Part shown: positions 51,279-60,412 of the stretch, piece by piece | How positions within the stretch are numbered: the first letter of the stretch is position 1 | Layout of the letters: every line of letters starts with the position of its first letter | Source of the DNA: [Clostridium] scindens ATCC 35704 | GTDB taxonomy: Bacteria > Bacillota > Clostridia > Lachnospirales > Lachnospiraceae | Assembly: GCF_004295125.1 (NCBI RefSeq) | Contig: NZ_CP036170.1 | Location: 3,288,501-3,352,500, forward strand | Direction: 5' to 3' | DNA: 64,000 bases | The notes under the pieces: generated by a model | What the model saw: only the letters and a program-made list of their open reading frames with translations | The model's database searches: none | Told to the model about the DNA's origin: nothing | Made by a program: the position numbers and the translations under genes

Positions 51279-52720
51279 TCTCCTTTTCGTTCTATCATTT
51301 CATCAATCCGGTCTATATAGGCATCGATCGCCTTTACATTCTCGATCCGCATCAGCCGCGTCATCTTTTTCTTTCTGCTGCCAGGCATGGGTATTATGCC
51401 TTTTAGTACGATCTTCGTGGATGCGCCTGCGCCAGCGGCAACTATGGATTGCTTTTCCTCCATAATAAGTATATTGTATATTCCCGCTTTGTCAACCTTT
51501 GCATAGCCAACATTTTCGAAATTCCCCGCAATATTCTTCTGGCGATACAAATAATATGGGGCCAGTCCCATCTGCCTTGCCAGGCGCTCTGCTGACCGAA
51601 TCATGCCTGACATGACTTCATTTGTCTTCCCGTCCTCCCGCTTCAGATCCTCCATATCCATCCTTGCCGCCCTTTTGATGGCAAGGGAATGCACCGTCAG
51701 GCTGTCCGGCATAAGCCGGCCAATCTGCCTCAGGGTATCTTCCATATCATGGAGATCCTCTCCCGGAAGACCTGCGATAATATCCATATTAATATTGTCA
51801 AACCCCAGTTCCCTCGCCATGCCATATGCCGTTATGATCTGCTCTACGCTGTGCCTGCGCCCGATGGCATCCAACGTCTTTTGCTGCATGCTCTGCGGAT
51901 TAATGGAGATCCGGGTGACGCCGTGACGTCTGATCGCTTCTAGCTTCTCCCTGGTAATGCTGTCCGGCCGTCCGGCCTCCACCGTATATTCCAGAAGATG
52001 CTCCCTTGAGAAGTTCTCGTCAATACAGCACAGGAGGCGTTCCAGCTGTCCCGCCGTAAGCGTGGTAGGCGTGCCCCCTCCGATGTAGATAGTATTCAGT
52101 TTCTTTAAGGAGGACTTCTGAGCGATAAACTTCAACTCTTTGCACAAGGCATCCAGATAATCCTCCACCCTGCTTTCCCAGTCGGCTAAGGCCCCGGAAC
52201 TAAAGGAGCAGTAGCTGCACACGGTGGGACAGAACGGGATGCCCACATAAAGGCTGTACCCATTGTCATAGTCCAGCCGCTCTAGCAGTTCCTTCTCCCT
52301 TCCGGCAATCTCCCATGCCAGGGAAGCCTTCTCTTTGCTTACCATATAGATCTCGTGAAACCAGGAGACAAATGCCTTCTCATCCATCCCCTCATCCAGC
52401 TTCTTCATGGCAATCTTCGTAGGCCTGACTCCGGTAAGAATCCCCCAGGAAAGAGAGTTCCCCGTCTCTTCTTCAAGCAGGTGATATAACTTTACGTCTA
52501 TATGCCGTTTAACTTCTGCTTCTTTTCCTATCCCTGAATATTCGGCGGGCATATCCGCCGCGCCTGTCGTGATCTTGCGCCCATTCTCCAGCAGTACCGT
52601 TACATAATTAGAGGCTTTTTCCTCCACCCGGCACACAGCCTGTGCCGCTGGATAAAAAGCCTTAATCATATGGTACGTATTATAAGTATATGCCTCGCTG
52701 TTACATATAATCCGAATCAT
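51263..52720 (-). CDS. hemZ: Coproporphyrinogen III dehydrogenase HemZ-like radical SAM protein
   Basis: A 485-residue radical SAM protein: an N-terminal clostridial HemZ domain (about 1-155), then the cluster motif CPTVCSYCSF (three cysteines for 4Fe-4S), GGGTPTTLTA, and a HemN-type C-terminal part with NLQSM-like SINPQSMQQKTLD. HemZ/HemN members oxidise coproporphyrinogen, but many Clostridia carry this gene without other heme genes, so heme-linked activity is not certain. It sits in the conserved relA-MBL-hemZ-hisS-aspS order. Confidence 0.93.
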   Translation of the reverse strand: MIRIICNSEAYTYNTYHMIKAFYPAAQAVCRVEEKASNYVTVLLENGRKITTGAADMPAEYSGIGKEAEVKRHIDVKLYHLLEEETGNSLSWGILTGVRPTKIAMKKLDEGMDEKAFVSWFHEIYMVSKEKASLAWEIAGREKELLERLDYDNGYSLYVGIPFCPTVCSYCSFSSGALADWESRVEDYLDALCKELKFIAQKSSLKKLNTIYIGGGTPTTLTAGQLERLLCCIDENFSREHLLEYTVEAGRPDSITREKLEAIRRHGVTRISINPQSMQQKTLDAIGRRHSVEQIITAYGMARELGFDNINMDIIAGLPGEDLHDMEDTLRQIGRLMPDSLTVHSLAIKRAARMDMEDLKREDGKTNEVMSGMIRSAERLARQMGLAPYYLYRQKNIAGNFENVGYAKVDKAGIYNILIMEEKQSIVAAGAGASTKIVLKGIIPMPGSRKKKMTRLMRIENVKAIDAYIDRIDEMIERKGEWLWR

Positions 52721-52732
52721 TCTTATACCCCG

Positions 52733-53353
52733 CTACAGAAATGGATTGTGCGTCTTCTCATGCCCAATCGTAGTCTCGCCCATATGCCCCGGATATACAA
52801 GGGTCTCATCCGGAAGGACCATCAGTTTCTCCTTCACGGCCCGCACCAGGTCGGACATGCTTCCGCCCGGAAAATCCGTACGTCCGATCGAATTCTGGAA
52901 CAGCGTATCCCCGCTGAATAAGACTCCTTCGGATCTGACATAATAGCAGCATCCTCCCTTGGTATGGCCCGGCGTGTGGAACACCTCAAAGTCATAGCCA
53001 GCCAGTTTCAGAATCTGTCCTTCCTTGATGCTCTTAGCTCCTTCATAAGTATATCCCCCGGTATAGACAGAAGACTGGTTTAACTTCGGATCCGTCATAG
53101 CATCCGCGTCTTCTTCATAGACATAGACCGGCACATGGAATTCGTCCACGAATCCGTCAATTCCCATAATATGGTCAAAATGGGCATGCGTCAGTAGAAG
53201 CGCCTCTATCTTAATTCCTTCCGATTTGATGTGGCTTAGAAGATAGGACGGACAGGCAGCCGGATCAACCACGACCGCCTGTCTTGTCTCTTCATTTACC
53301 GCCAGATAACAATTAGTGCTGATAATTCCAGTAACAAATCTCTCTACTTTCAT
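52733..53353 (-). CDS. MBL-fold metallohydrolase (glyoxalase II-like)
   Basis: A 206-residue metallo-beta-lactamase-fold enzyme with all metal-binding motifs: LLTHAHFDHIMG, HTPGHTKGG, LFSGDTLFQ and a terminal YPGHMGET. It resembles the GloB-like hydrolases that sit next to relA in Clostridia. It may cleave a thioester such as S-lactoylglutathione-like conjugates, or other esters; the substrate is not known. It starts 5 bp after relA, so the two are co-translated. Confidence 0.92.
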   Translation of the reverse strand: MKVERFVTGIISTNCYLAVNEETRQAVVVDPAACPSYLLSHIKSEGIKIEALLLTHAHFDHIMGIDGFVDEFHVPVYVYEEDADAMTDPKLNQSSVYTGGYTYEGAKSIKEGQILKLAGYDFEVFHTPGHTKGGCCYYVRSEGVLFSGDTLFQNSIGRTDFPGGSMSDLVRAVKEKLMVLPDETLVYPGHMGETTIGHEKTHNPFL

Positions 53354-53358
53354 CTTTT

Positions 53359-55704
53359 CTATCCTGTCGTCCTTTCAATATCAATTACGCCCTCCACCTG
53401 ACGAAGTTTCTTCACAATTCTTGTCAGTTCTTCCCTGCCATGCACGATAAATCCCGTCTCAATGGTAGCGGTTCCCTGCTTGCTGGTGCGTACATTCATG
53501 GACTTCACATCCACGTCTCCTTCCGTAAAGATCTTTGACATCTCCATCAAAAGCCCTTGCCTGTCATGGGCATACATCTTGATCTCAGCCAGATACTGCC
53601 CGCCGGCCTTCTCTGCCACGTCGCTTTCCCACTCCGCATCAATCAGGCGGGCGCGCTCGGATTCTGTCAGATGGATCATGTTCACGCAGTCCGTGCGATG
53701 GATGGAAAGGCCTCTGCCTCTGGTAACAAAGCCCACAATCTCATCCCCGGGCACCGGATTGCAGCATCTGGAGAAACGTACTGCCATATCGTCAATTCCT
53801 TTGACCACGATTCCACTCTTGGACTTGGCAATATGCACCTTATTCTTGGACGCTTCTGCAACCCGCTCCAGAACCACTTCATCCGTGATTTCCTGCTTGT
53901 GCTCTTTGTCATACTCTTCCACAAGCCGGTTTACCACCTGGCCTTCCTTAAGCCCTCCGTGCCCAATGGCAGCCAGCACCGCTTCCCAGTCCTTGAATCC
54001 GTATTTCTTCTGCACCACGTCCTGATATTTCGGATTCATGATATTGCTCAAATTAATGGATTTGGCTTTGCAATAAGAGGCAATCATCTCTTTTCCCTTG
54101 ATGATATTGCTTTCCTTGAATTCTTTCTTAAACCATTGATTAATCTTGTTCTTTGCCTGGGTGCTCTTGACGATTCCCAGCCAGTCCCGGCTCGGGCCTC
54201 TGGAGTTCTGGGAGGTCAGGATCTCGATCCTGTCCCCGTTCTGTATCTTGTATTCAATATTCACCAGCTTGCCGTTTACCCTGGCGCCTACCATCTTATT
54301 TCCCACTGCGCTGTGGATGGCGTATGCGAAATCAATCGGCGTAGAGCCATTGGGCAGATTCTTCACATCGCCTTGGGGCGTGAAGCAGTATACATCCTCT
54401 GCAAACAGGTCCAGATCGCCCTTGATCAGGCTTAAAAACTCCCGATTATCCGACATGTCTCTCTGCCATTCCAGTATCTGGCGCAGCCAGCTAAGCTTCT
54501 CTTCTTCCTGCGCCTCCACGCTCTTCTTGCCATCATTGGATTCTTTATATTTCCAATGGGCCGCGATACCGTACTCTGCCGTCTTATGCATTTCCTGCGT
54601 CCTGATCTGGATCTCAAAAGGCTGCCCCACGGAACTCATCAGCGTCGTATGCAAGGACTGATACATATTGGGCTTGGGCATCGCAATATAGTCTTTGAAG
54701 CGTCCCGGTATCGGCGTATACATCTCATGGATGACACCTAGCGCCGCATAGCAGTCCTTTACGGAGTCCACGATAATCCGCACCGCGAACAGGTCATAGA
54801 CCTGATCCACCGTCTTATCCTGATTAACCATCTTCTTGTAAATGCTGAAGAAATGCTTGACGCGCCCGTTCACATCCGCCTTGATGCTGGCGTTCTTCAT
54901 GTGGGTGGACACTTCATCCACGATCTGCTGGACGAATTCTTCCCGCTCCGTCTTCCTTGCGTTAATCTGATTTACAAGATCAAAGAATACTTCCGGCTGC
55001 GAATACTTAAGAGCCAGGTCATCCAGTTCCGTCTTAATCTTGGATATGCCGAGCCGCTGGGCAATCGGCGCATAGATATCCATGGTCTCTTTGGCTTTCT
55101 CCTTCTGCTTGGCCGGCGTCATAAACTCCAGCGTCCGCATGTTGTGAAGGCGGTCGGCAAGCTTGATGATGATGACCCGGATATCCTTTGCCATTGCCAG
55201 GAACATCTTCCTTAAGTTCTCTGCCTGTACCTCCAACTTGTCGGAAGAATAGGAAAGCCTTCCCAGCTTGGTGACGCCGTCTACCAGAAGCGCCACTTCC
55301 TCGCCAAATTCCCGTTTAATATCCTCTTCGCCTACTTCCGTATCCTCAACAACGTCATGAAGCATGCCGGATACGATCGTCTCTTTATCCATCTCCAGGT
55401 CAGCCAGTATGATGGCTACCCACAGAGGATGCACGATATACGGCTCTCCGGACTTGCGGCACTGCCCTCCATGGGCTTTTTTCGCAAGCTGGTATGCCTT
55501 TTCAATCATAGAAACATCCGTAGAGGGGTGATACCTTCGGATGCGGGCAATCAACATTTCATATAAGCGATCCGGATTTTCATAGTCTCCCGGCGCTTTA
55601 ACGGCATGACCGTCAACGACTTCCAGTCCTGCGGAGGCATCTGCCGTCAGCGATTCTGGCGCAATACGCCCGTCAATTGCCTCATATGTGGTTTTTTCTG
55701 ACAT
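53359..55704 (-). CDS. relA: Bifunctional (p)ppGpp synthetase/hydrolase RelA/SpoT
   Basis: Makes and breaks the stringent-response alarmone. The 781-residue protein has an N-terminal HD hydrolase domain (VSGMLHDVVEDTEV, the HD pair) at about 50-200, a synthetase domain with IPGRFKDYIAMPKPNMYQSLH (about 280-400), TGS (about 440-505; FTPQGDVKNLPNGSTPIDFAY), a helical region and a C-terminal ACT domain (about 710-781). The synthetase and hydrolase features are both present, as in Firmicutes Rel. It follows apt by 39 bp. Confidence 0.97.
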   Translation of the reverse strand: MSEKTTYEAIDGRIAPESLTADASAGLEVVDGHAVKAPGDYENPDRLYEMLIARIRRYHPSTDVSMIEKAYQLAKKAHGGQCRKSGEPYIVHPLWVAIILADLEMDKETIVSGMLHDVVEDTEVGEEDIKREFGEEVALLVDGVTKLGRLSYSSDKLEVQAENLRKMFLAMAKDIRVIIIKLADRLHNMRTLEFMTPAKQKEKAKETMDIYAPIAQRLGISKIKTELDDLALKYSQPEVFFDLVNQINARKTEREEFVQQIVDEVSTHMKNASIKADVNGRVKHFFSIYKKMVNQDKTVDQVYDLFAVRIIVDSVKDCYAALGVIHEMYTPIPGRFKDYIAMPKPNMYQSLHTTLMSSVGQPFEIQIRTQEMHKTAEYGIAAHWKYKESNDGKKSVEAQEEEKLSWLRQILEWQRDMSDNREFLSLIKGDLDLFAEDVYCFTPQGDVKNLPNGSTPIDFAYAIHSAVGNKMVGARVNGKLVNIEYKIQNGDRIEILTSQNSRGPSRDWLGIVKSTQAKNKINQWFKKEFKESNIIKGKEMIASYCKAKSINLSNIMNPKYQDVVQKKYGFKDWEAVLAAIGHGGLKEGQVVNRLVEEYDKEHKQEITDEVVLERVAEASKNKVHIAKSKSGIVVKGIDDMAVRFSRCCNPVPGDEIVGFVTRGRGLSIHRTDCVNMIHLTESERARLIDAEWESDVAEKAGGQYLAEIKMYAHDRQGLLMEMSKIFTEGDVDVKSMNVRTSKQGTATIETGFIVHGREELTRIVKKLRQVEGVIDIERTTG

Positions 55705-55743
55705 ATTAACGCCTCCTTCCTGTTACATATTTTTCTTTTGTTA

Positions 55744-56268
55744 TTATTTACCAGGATATGCAATTACAGACTCAACGTCATATCCTTTTAATTTATCTCT
55801 GCCCTTAAGACCCTCCAGCTCCATCAAAAATACGGTCTTTACGACTTCTCCTCCCAGGCCTTCCACCAGTTTGATCATAGCCTCATTGGTTCCCCCCGTG
55901 GCGATCAGATCATCAATAATAACCACCTTCTGGCCAGGCTTTATCGCGTCACGGTGCATCTCCAATTCGGCAATGCCATACTCCAGCTCATATTTGATTG
56001 AAACCGTCTCACATGGAAGTTTTCCCTTTTTCCGGATTGGAATGAATGGCTTATGAAGGTTATAGGCAATGGGAACTCCAAAGATAAATCCTCGGGACTC
56101 CGGCCCTACGACCACATCGAACTCCACATCTTTTAATTTTTCCTGCATAAGGTCTATGGCAAGCATCAGCCCGTCGGCATCCTGAAGCACGCTGGTCACA
56201 TCCCTGAATATAATACCTGATTCCGGAAAATCCGGAATACTCCTTACGTATTCTTCAATCGGTTTCAT
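55744..56268 (-). CDS. apt: Adenine phosphoribosyltransferase
   Basis: Salvages adenine to AMP using PRPP. The 174-residue protein begins MKPIEEYVRSIPDFPESG, typical of Apt, and has the PRPP motif VVIIDDLIATGGTNEA plus GPESRGFIFGVPIAYNL. The ATG at 56268 is preferred because GGAGAG lies upstream; a frame seven codons longer has no family support. Upstream is recJ and downstream relA, the conserved recJ-apt-relA order of Firmicutes. Confidence 0.97.
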   Translation of the reverse strand: MKPIEEYVRSIPDFPESGIIFRDVTSVLQDADGLMLAIDLMQEKLKDVEFDVVVGPESRGFIFGVPIAYNLHKPFIPIRKKGKLPCETVSIKYELEYGIAELEMHRDAIKPGQKVVIIDDLIATGGTNEAMIKLVEGLGGEVVKTVFLMELEGLKGRDKLKGYDVESVIAYPGK

Positions 56269-56357
56269 ACACAATCTCTCCATTCTCACTAAAATACCTT
56301 ATAAGTATAGCATTAGTCTACGTAATTTTCAAACAATTCTAGACATTTCTCGCACCA

Positions 56358-58118
56358 TTATTGGTAGTGCGTAATCACAATCTGAACCGTACGCTTTCCC
56401 ATATATTCATTAATGTCGGGATAATAAGTGACGGACAGCTTCATCTGGCCTCCTCTTCCTTTCATCAGAAGATCCACAGCCTCTTTCCCATACCGCTCTT
56501 CCAGAAGGGAAAGCATCTGCTCTGCTCCCCGGAAGCACACGGCCTCCCTTGCCGTCTGACTGGAATCTTTTACCTGAAGTTTCAGTACATTTCTATTCTT
56601 GCCAAGAATCCGCCCGCTTATAAGTTCTACATTTCTGGCGGCAAAGACCGGCTTTGTATTCCCCTTTCCGAAAGGTTCCAAAAGAGTCAGTTCCTCCACC
56701 AGTTCCTCTGTCACGCAGGAAAACGGCAATTCCATATCTATCACTACTTTTTCTGCCATGTCTTTTGGCTCCAGCCGGCAGTTATCATTGAGCGTCCTTC
56801 GAAGTTCTTCTATGTTTTCCTTGGCAAGGGACATTCCTGCCGCCAGCTTATGTCCTCCGAACTTGGTGAGGAGATCCCTGCAGCGGCTGAGTTCTTCATA
56901 CATATTATATGCCTCTATGGAACGGCCCGAGCCTTTGATACCCTCTTCGGCATCCGTCAGTATGATGGCAGGCCTGTAATACCGCTCCCGGATCCGGCCT
57001 GCCACGATTCCGGCCAGGCTTTCATGGCAGCCGGGCAGATAGAGGACCAGAACCCGGTCTTTCCCTGCCTTCGTCGTGTCCACGATCTGTCTTGCCTGTT
57101 CCACCGCGATATCCGTCATCTCTTTGCGGCTGTCATTCAGCGCCTTCAGATCCCCTGCCAGTATGTCCGCCTCTTTTCCGGATTTCGCCCGCAGCAGATT
57201 AAGCGTCCGCTTTGCCGTATCCAGCCTTCCGCTGGCATTCATACAAGGCCCAAGTACGAATCCGATATGATAGGCGCCGATTCGATCCTTATCCACTCCC
57301 GTGCACGCGATCAAAGAGCGAAGTCCGGGACTATGCGTCCGCTTCAGCATCTGCAGGCCTTCCTTTACGAAAATCCTGTTTTCGTTTTCCAGTTCCATCA
57401 CATCGCCCACTGTAGCGATCGCCACATTTTCGATCAGATAGTCCAGATCCTCCGCGTCGCCGCCCGTGGCCTCCCACAGGGCTTCCACCAGTTTATAGGC
57501 GATGGCTGCCCCGCACAACCCTTTAAATGGATATTCGCACCCCGGCTGCTTTGGATCGATTACAGCATCTGCAGGCGGAAGCAGATATTTTTTCCCGTCC
57601 TCTTCTTCCTCGAAGGGCACCTCGTGATGATCCGTCACCACGATCGTCATCCCAAGGCGCTTTCCGCAGGCAATCTCCTCCGCCGCCGCAATGCCATTGT
57701 CGCAGGTAATGATGGTATCTATTCCATCCTGATACGCCCGTTCAATCAATTCGATGTTCAGTCCATATCCATCCTTCATGCGGCTGGGTATATCACTGTC
57801 TGCCTCAGCCCCCAGTTTCTCCAAGCCCTCCAGCAGTATGTAGGTGGCATTCACTCCGTCAATATCGTAATCTCCGATGACCCGGATCCGCTTCTGCTCG
57901 GCAATCTTCTCCCTTAAGATGTCCACTGCCTTGTCCATATCCTTCATCAGCATGCCGTCATACAGGTCGGCAATTGTGCCATTCAGGTACTGCGCGATTG
58001 CCTCATCGCCGATCACATCCCTGTTACGGATTAAGCAGGCCAGCCTGGGGCTGATCTGAAACCTTTTCCCAATCCCTTCAAAATCCGCGCCTTTTCTTAG
58101 AAGCACCCATTGTTCCAT
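56358..58118 (-). CDS. recJ: Single-stranded-DNA-specific exonuclease RecJ
   Basis: A 5'-3' ssDNA exonuclease for recombination and repair. The 586-residue protein has the DHH-family motifs GDYDIDGVNATYILL (motif I), IITCDNGIAAAEE (motif II), VTDHHEVPF (motif III) and NASGRLDTAK, then DHHA1 with GRSIEAYNMY, and a C-terminal OB-like end (MGKRTVQIVITHYQ). The length is at the short end for RecJ. No defects seen. Confidence 0.97.
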   Translation of the reverse strand: MEQWVLLRKGADFEGIGKRFQISPRLACLIRNRDVIGDEAIAQYLNGTIADLYDGMLMKDMDKAVDILREKIAEQKRIRVIGDYDIDGVNATYILLEGLEKLGAEADSDIPSRMKDGYGLNIELIERAYQDGIDTIITCDNGIAAAEEIACGKRLGMTIVVTDHHEVPFEEEEDGKKYLLPPADAVIDPKQPGCEYPFKGLCGAAIAYKLVEALWEATGGDAEDLDYLIENVAIATVGDVMELENENRIFVKEGLQMLKRTHSPGLRSLIACTGVDKDRIGAYHIGFVLGPCMNASGRLDTAKRTLNLLRAKSGKEADILAGDLKALNDSRKEMTDIAVEQARQIVDTTKAGKDRVLVLYLPGCHESLAGIVAGRIRERYYRPAIILTDAEEGIKGSGRSIEAYNMYEELSRCRDLLTKFGGHKLAAGMSLAKENIEELRRTLNDNCRLEPKDMAEKVVIDMELPFSCVTEELVEELTLLEPFGKGNTKPVFAARNVELISGRILGKNRNVLKLQVKDSSQTAREAVCFRGAEQMLSLLEERYGKEAVDLLMKGRGGQMKLSVTYYPDINEYMGKRTVQIVITHYQ

Positions 58119-58145
58119 CCTCTATCCTCCCTATGTATCTTGAAA

Positions 58146-58187
58146 GTAAAAAGCAGCCACGTCATATAAATATGGCTATGGCTGCTT
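58146..58187 (-). terminator. Terminator after secDF
   Basis: AAGCAGCCA (58151-58159) and TGGCTGCTT (58179-58187) form a 9-bp stem with a 19-nt loop, followed by TTTTT on the minus strand. Confidence 0.8.
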
Positions 58188-58202
58188 CATCGTTTCACTC
58201 TA

Positions 58203-60377
58203 TTATTTCTTTTTCTTCTTGCTTGTCTGGGCAGCTGGTTTCTTGCCAGTCTTTGTCTTCATAACATACCACAGGGCTCCTGTGATGCACACGGACGAAT
58301 ATGCTCCGCATACAATGCCCACGATCAGCGGCAGCGCAAATTCACGGATGGAGCTTACTCCCATTACGTACAGCACTGCCACCATAATGAATGTGGTCAG
58401 GGAAGTATAAATACTTCTGGTAAGCGTCATTGTAATACTCTTATTTACCACTTCTGCAAGATCCGTGGACTTGGTCTGGTAATGAAGTTCCTCGCGGATA
58501 CGGTCAAATATGACGATCGTCGCATTAATGGAATATCCCACGATGGTCAGCATGCAGGCGATAAATGTATTCCCCACCGATATTCTCGCAACCGCATAGA
58601 ATGCAAGCACGACTAAAACGTCATGTAACAGAGCGGTTACCGCGCTGGTTGCAAAGCGTATATCCTTGAATCGGAACCAGATATACAGAAGCATGAATAT
58701 AGTTGCGACAATAACCGCGACAACCGCGTCCTGCCGCATCTCGTTACTTACTGTAGAACTGATATTCTCTGCAGTAATCTTGGACTCATCCACGCCGAAA
58801 TTATCTGCCATAGCCTGATTCAGTTTTTCACGCTGGTCAAGTTCCAGCGTAACCGTCTTGATAATCACCTGGTTGGTACCTGCCACCTTCTGCGTCTGGA
58901 CATTGTGATCGCCGGTCACTTTTTCTACTACAGGCACGATCTCTTTGTCAATCTCTTCAATCGTGTAATCTTCATTAAATGTCACATTGGTTGATGTTCC
59001 ACCTTCAAACTCAAGGCTGTATGCAAATGCCCCATTCCCCTTGGATGAATTCACGCCCATGAAGATCAGTCCTGCGGCGATGACTGCCGTAGATACGGTA
59101 AAGAACCATTTCTTCTTTCCGAGGAAGTTGATGGTTTTCCTCTCCTTCTTAGCACGATAGTATAGTTTTTCTTTGCGAAGCCCTACCGCATAGAACGCAT
59201 ACACGATCATACGGGTAATAACAAGGGCGGTAAACATGGATACGATAATACCGATTGCCAGAGTCTGGGCAAATCCCTTTACCGTTCCCGAGCCCTTGAA
59301 CCAGAGGACAGCAGCCGCGATCAAGGTGGTGATGTTGCCATCCACGATTGCTGACATAGCCTTCTGGAAACCAGTCTTTAATGCATTCTTCACGCTCTTT
59401 CCGCGGGACATCTCCTCACGCACCCGGGCGAAGATGATGACGTTTGCATCCACCGCCATACCGATACTCAGGATGATACCCGCAATCCCCGGCAAGGTAA
59501 GGGTCACGTTAAACGCATTTAATATAAGAAGCACAAGTTCCGTATAAATAACCAGCGCAAGGCTTGAAGCAAGTCCCGGCAGATAATATACAAATATCAT
59601 AAAGATAAATACAATAGCAAGTCCGATCGCGCCGGCCTTCAGACTGGTGCTGATTGCCTGTTCTCCCAGCTGGGCGCCTACCACGTTGGAGCGTAGTTCT
59701 TCCAGTTCCAGCTTCAATCCGCCGATACGGATGGTAGATGCCAGGTTTTCCGCCTCATCATACGAGAAATTTCCTGTGATATATGCCTGCCCTCCGGTAA
59801 TCGCCGTCTGGACTCTCGGGCTGCTGATCGCCTCTCCGTCATAGATGATGGAAATGGTCTTTCCTACATTGGCCTCTGTGGCATCCGCGAACTTCTTTGT
59901 CCCTTCCTTATTCAGACTCAGTTCCACGGAGTACTCCTTATTGCCCATATCATCCTCGCCGGCCTTGGCCGTAGCGGTCTTGACATCGGATCCGGTAATG
60001 ACCGTCTCTCCATCTTCCGTCCTGAACTCAAGGGAGCCTGGCTTTCCAAGTTCATCCAGGATCGCATTGGCATCCGTAACGCCCGGAATCTCAATGTTAA
60101 TCCGGTCGTCGCCTTCCTGGTACACGCTCGCTTCTGTGCTGTACTGTTCCACACGCTTCTGAAGCTTATAAATGGTGTCGCTCATCTCTTTTTCTGTCGG
60201 ATTGTCATCCTTAACCTGATAGGTAATGCTGACGCCGCCTGCCAGATCCAGGCCAAGCTTGATGTTCTTCATTGCGCCGGTTCCAGTCTTGCCAAAACCG
60301 ACCAGAACCGTAAAGCCAAGCAGCACGACCAGCACGACGGTCAGAATCAGGCTCAGTATGCCTTTGTTCTTCTTCAT
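58203..60377 (-). CDS. secDF: SecD-SecF fusion protein
   Basis: Membrane helper of the Sec translocon that uses the ion gradient to pull exported proteins across. The 724-residue fusion has SecD features in the first 420 residues (LGLDLAGGVSITYQV, the P1 domain, then the GAIGLAIVFIFMIFVYY bundle) and SecF in the rest (FEGGTSTNVTF, IWFRFKDIRFA, VGYSINATIVIFDRIRE). About 12 spans; conserved membrane Asp/Arg are present. A Lys-rich tail (KKKKK) ends it. It lies just downstream of the SCIFF maturase gene, the usual order in Clostridia. Confidence 0.96.
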   Translation of the reverse strand: MKKNKGILSLILTVVLVVLLGFTVLVGFGKTGTGAMKNIKLGLDLAGGVSITYQVKDDNPTEKEMSDTIYKLQKRVEQYSTEASVYQEGDDRINIEIPGVTDANAILDELGKPGSLEFRTEDGETVITGSDVKTATAKAGEDDMGNKEYSVELSLNKEGTKKFADATEANVGKTISIIYDGEAISSPRVQTAITGGQAYITGNFSYDEAENLASTIRIGGLKLELEELRSNVVGAQLGEQAISTSLKAGAIGLAIVFIFMIFVYYLPGLASSLALVIYTELVLLILNAFNVTLTLPGIAGIILSIGMAVDANVIIFARVREEMSRGKSVKNALKTGFQKAMSAIVDGNITTLIAAAVLWFKGSGTVKGFAQTLAIGIIVSMFTALVITRMIVYAFYAVGLRKEKLYYRAKKERKTINFLGKKKWFFTVSTAVIAAGLIFMGVNSSKGNGAFAYSLEFEGGTSTNVTFNEDYTIEEIDKEIVPVVEKVTGDHNVQTQKVAGTNQVIIKTVTLELDQREKLNQAMADNFGVDESKITAENISSTVSNEMRQDAVVAVIVATIFMLLYIWFRFKDIRFATSAVTALLHDVLVVLAFYAVARISVGNTFIACMLTIVGYSINATIVIFDRIREELHYQTKSTDLAEVVNKSITMTLTRSIYTSLTTFIMVAVLYVMGVSSIREFALPLIVGIVCGAYSSVCITGALWYVMKTKTGKKPAAQTSKKKKK

Positions 60378-60412
60378 GGTTTACTTCCTTTCTGTCTCTT
60401 CTTAATCCCTTT

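Noticed and set aside
56361-57917. A 518-codon open frame on the plus strand
   Set aside because: It is exactly antisense to recJ, whose DHH motifs are intact; the plus-strand translation is rich in His, Pro and Cys with no domain-like pattern. A shadow of GC-biased codons.
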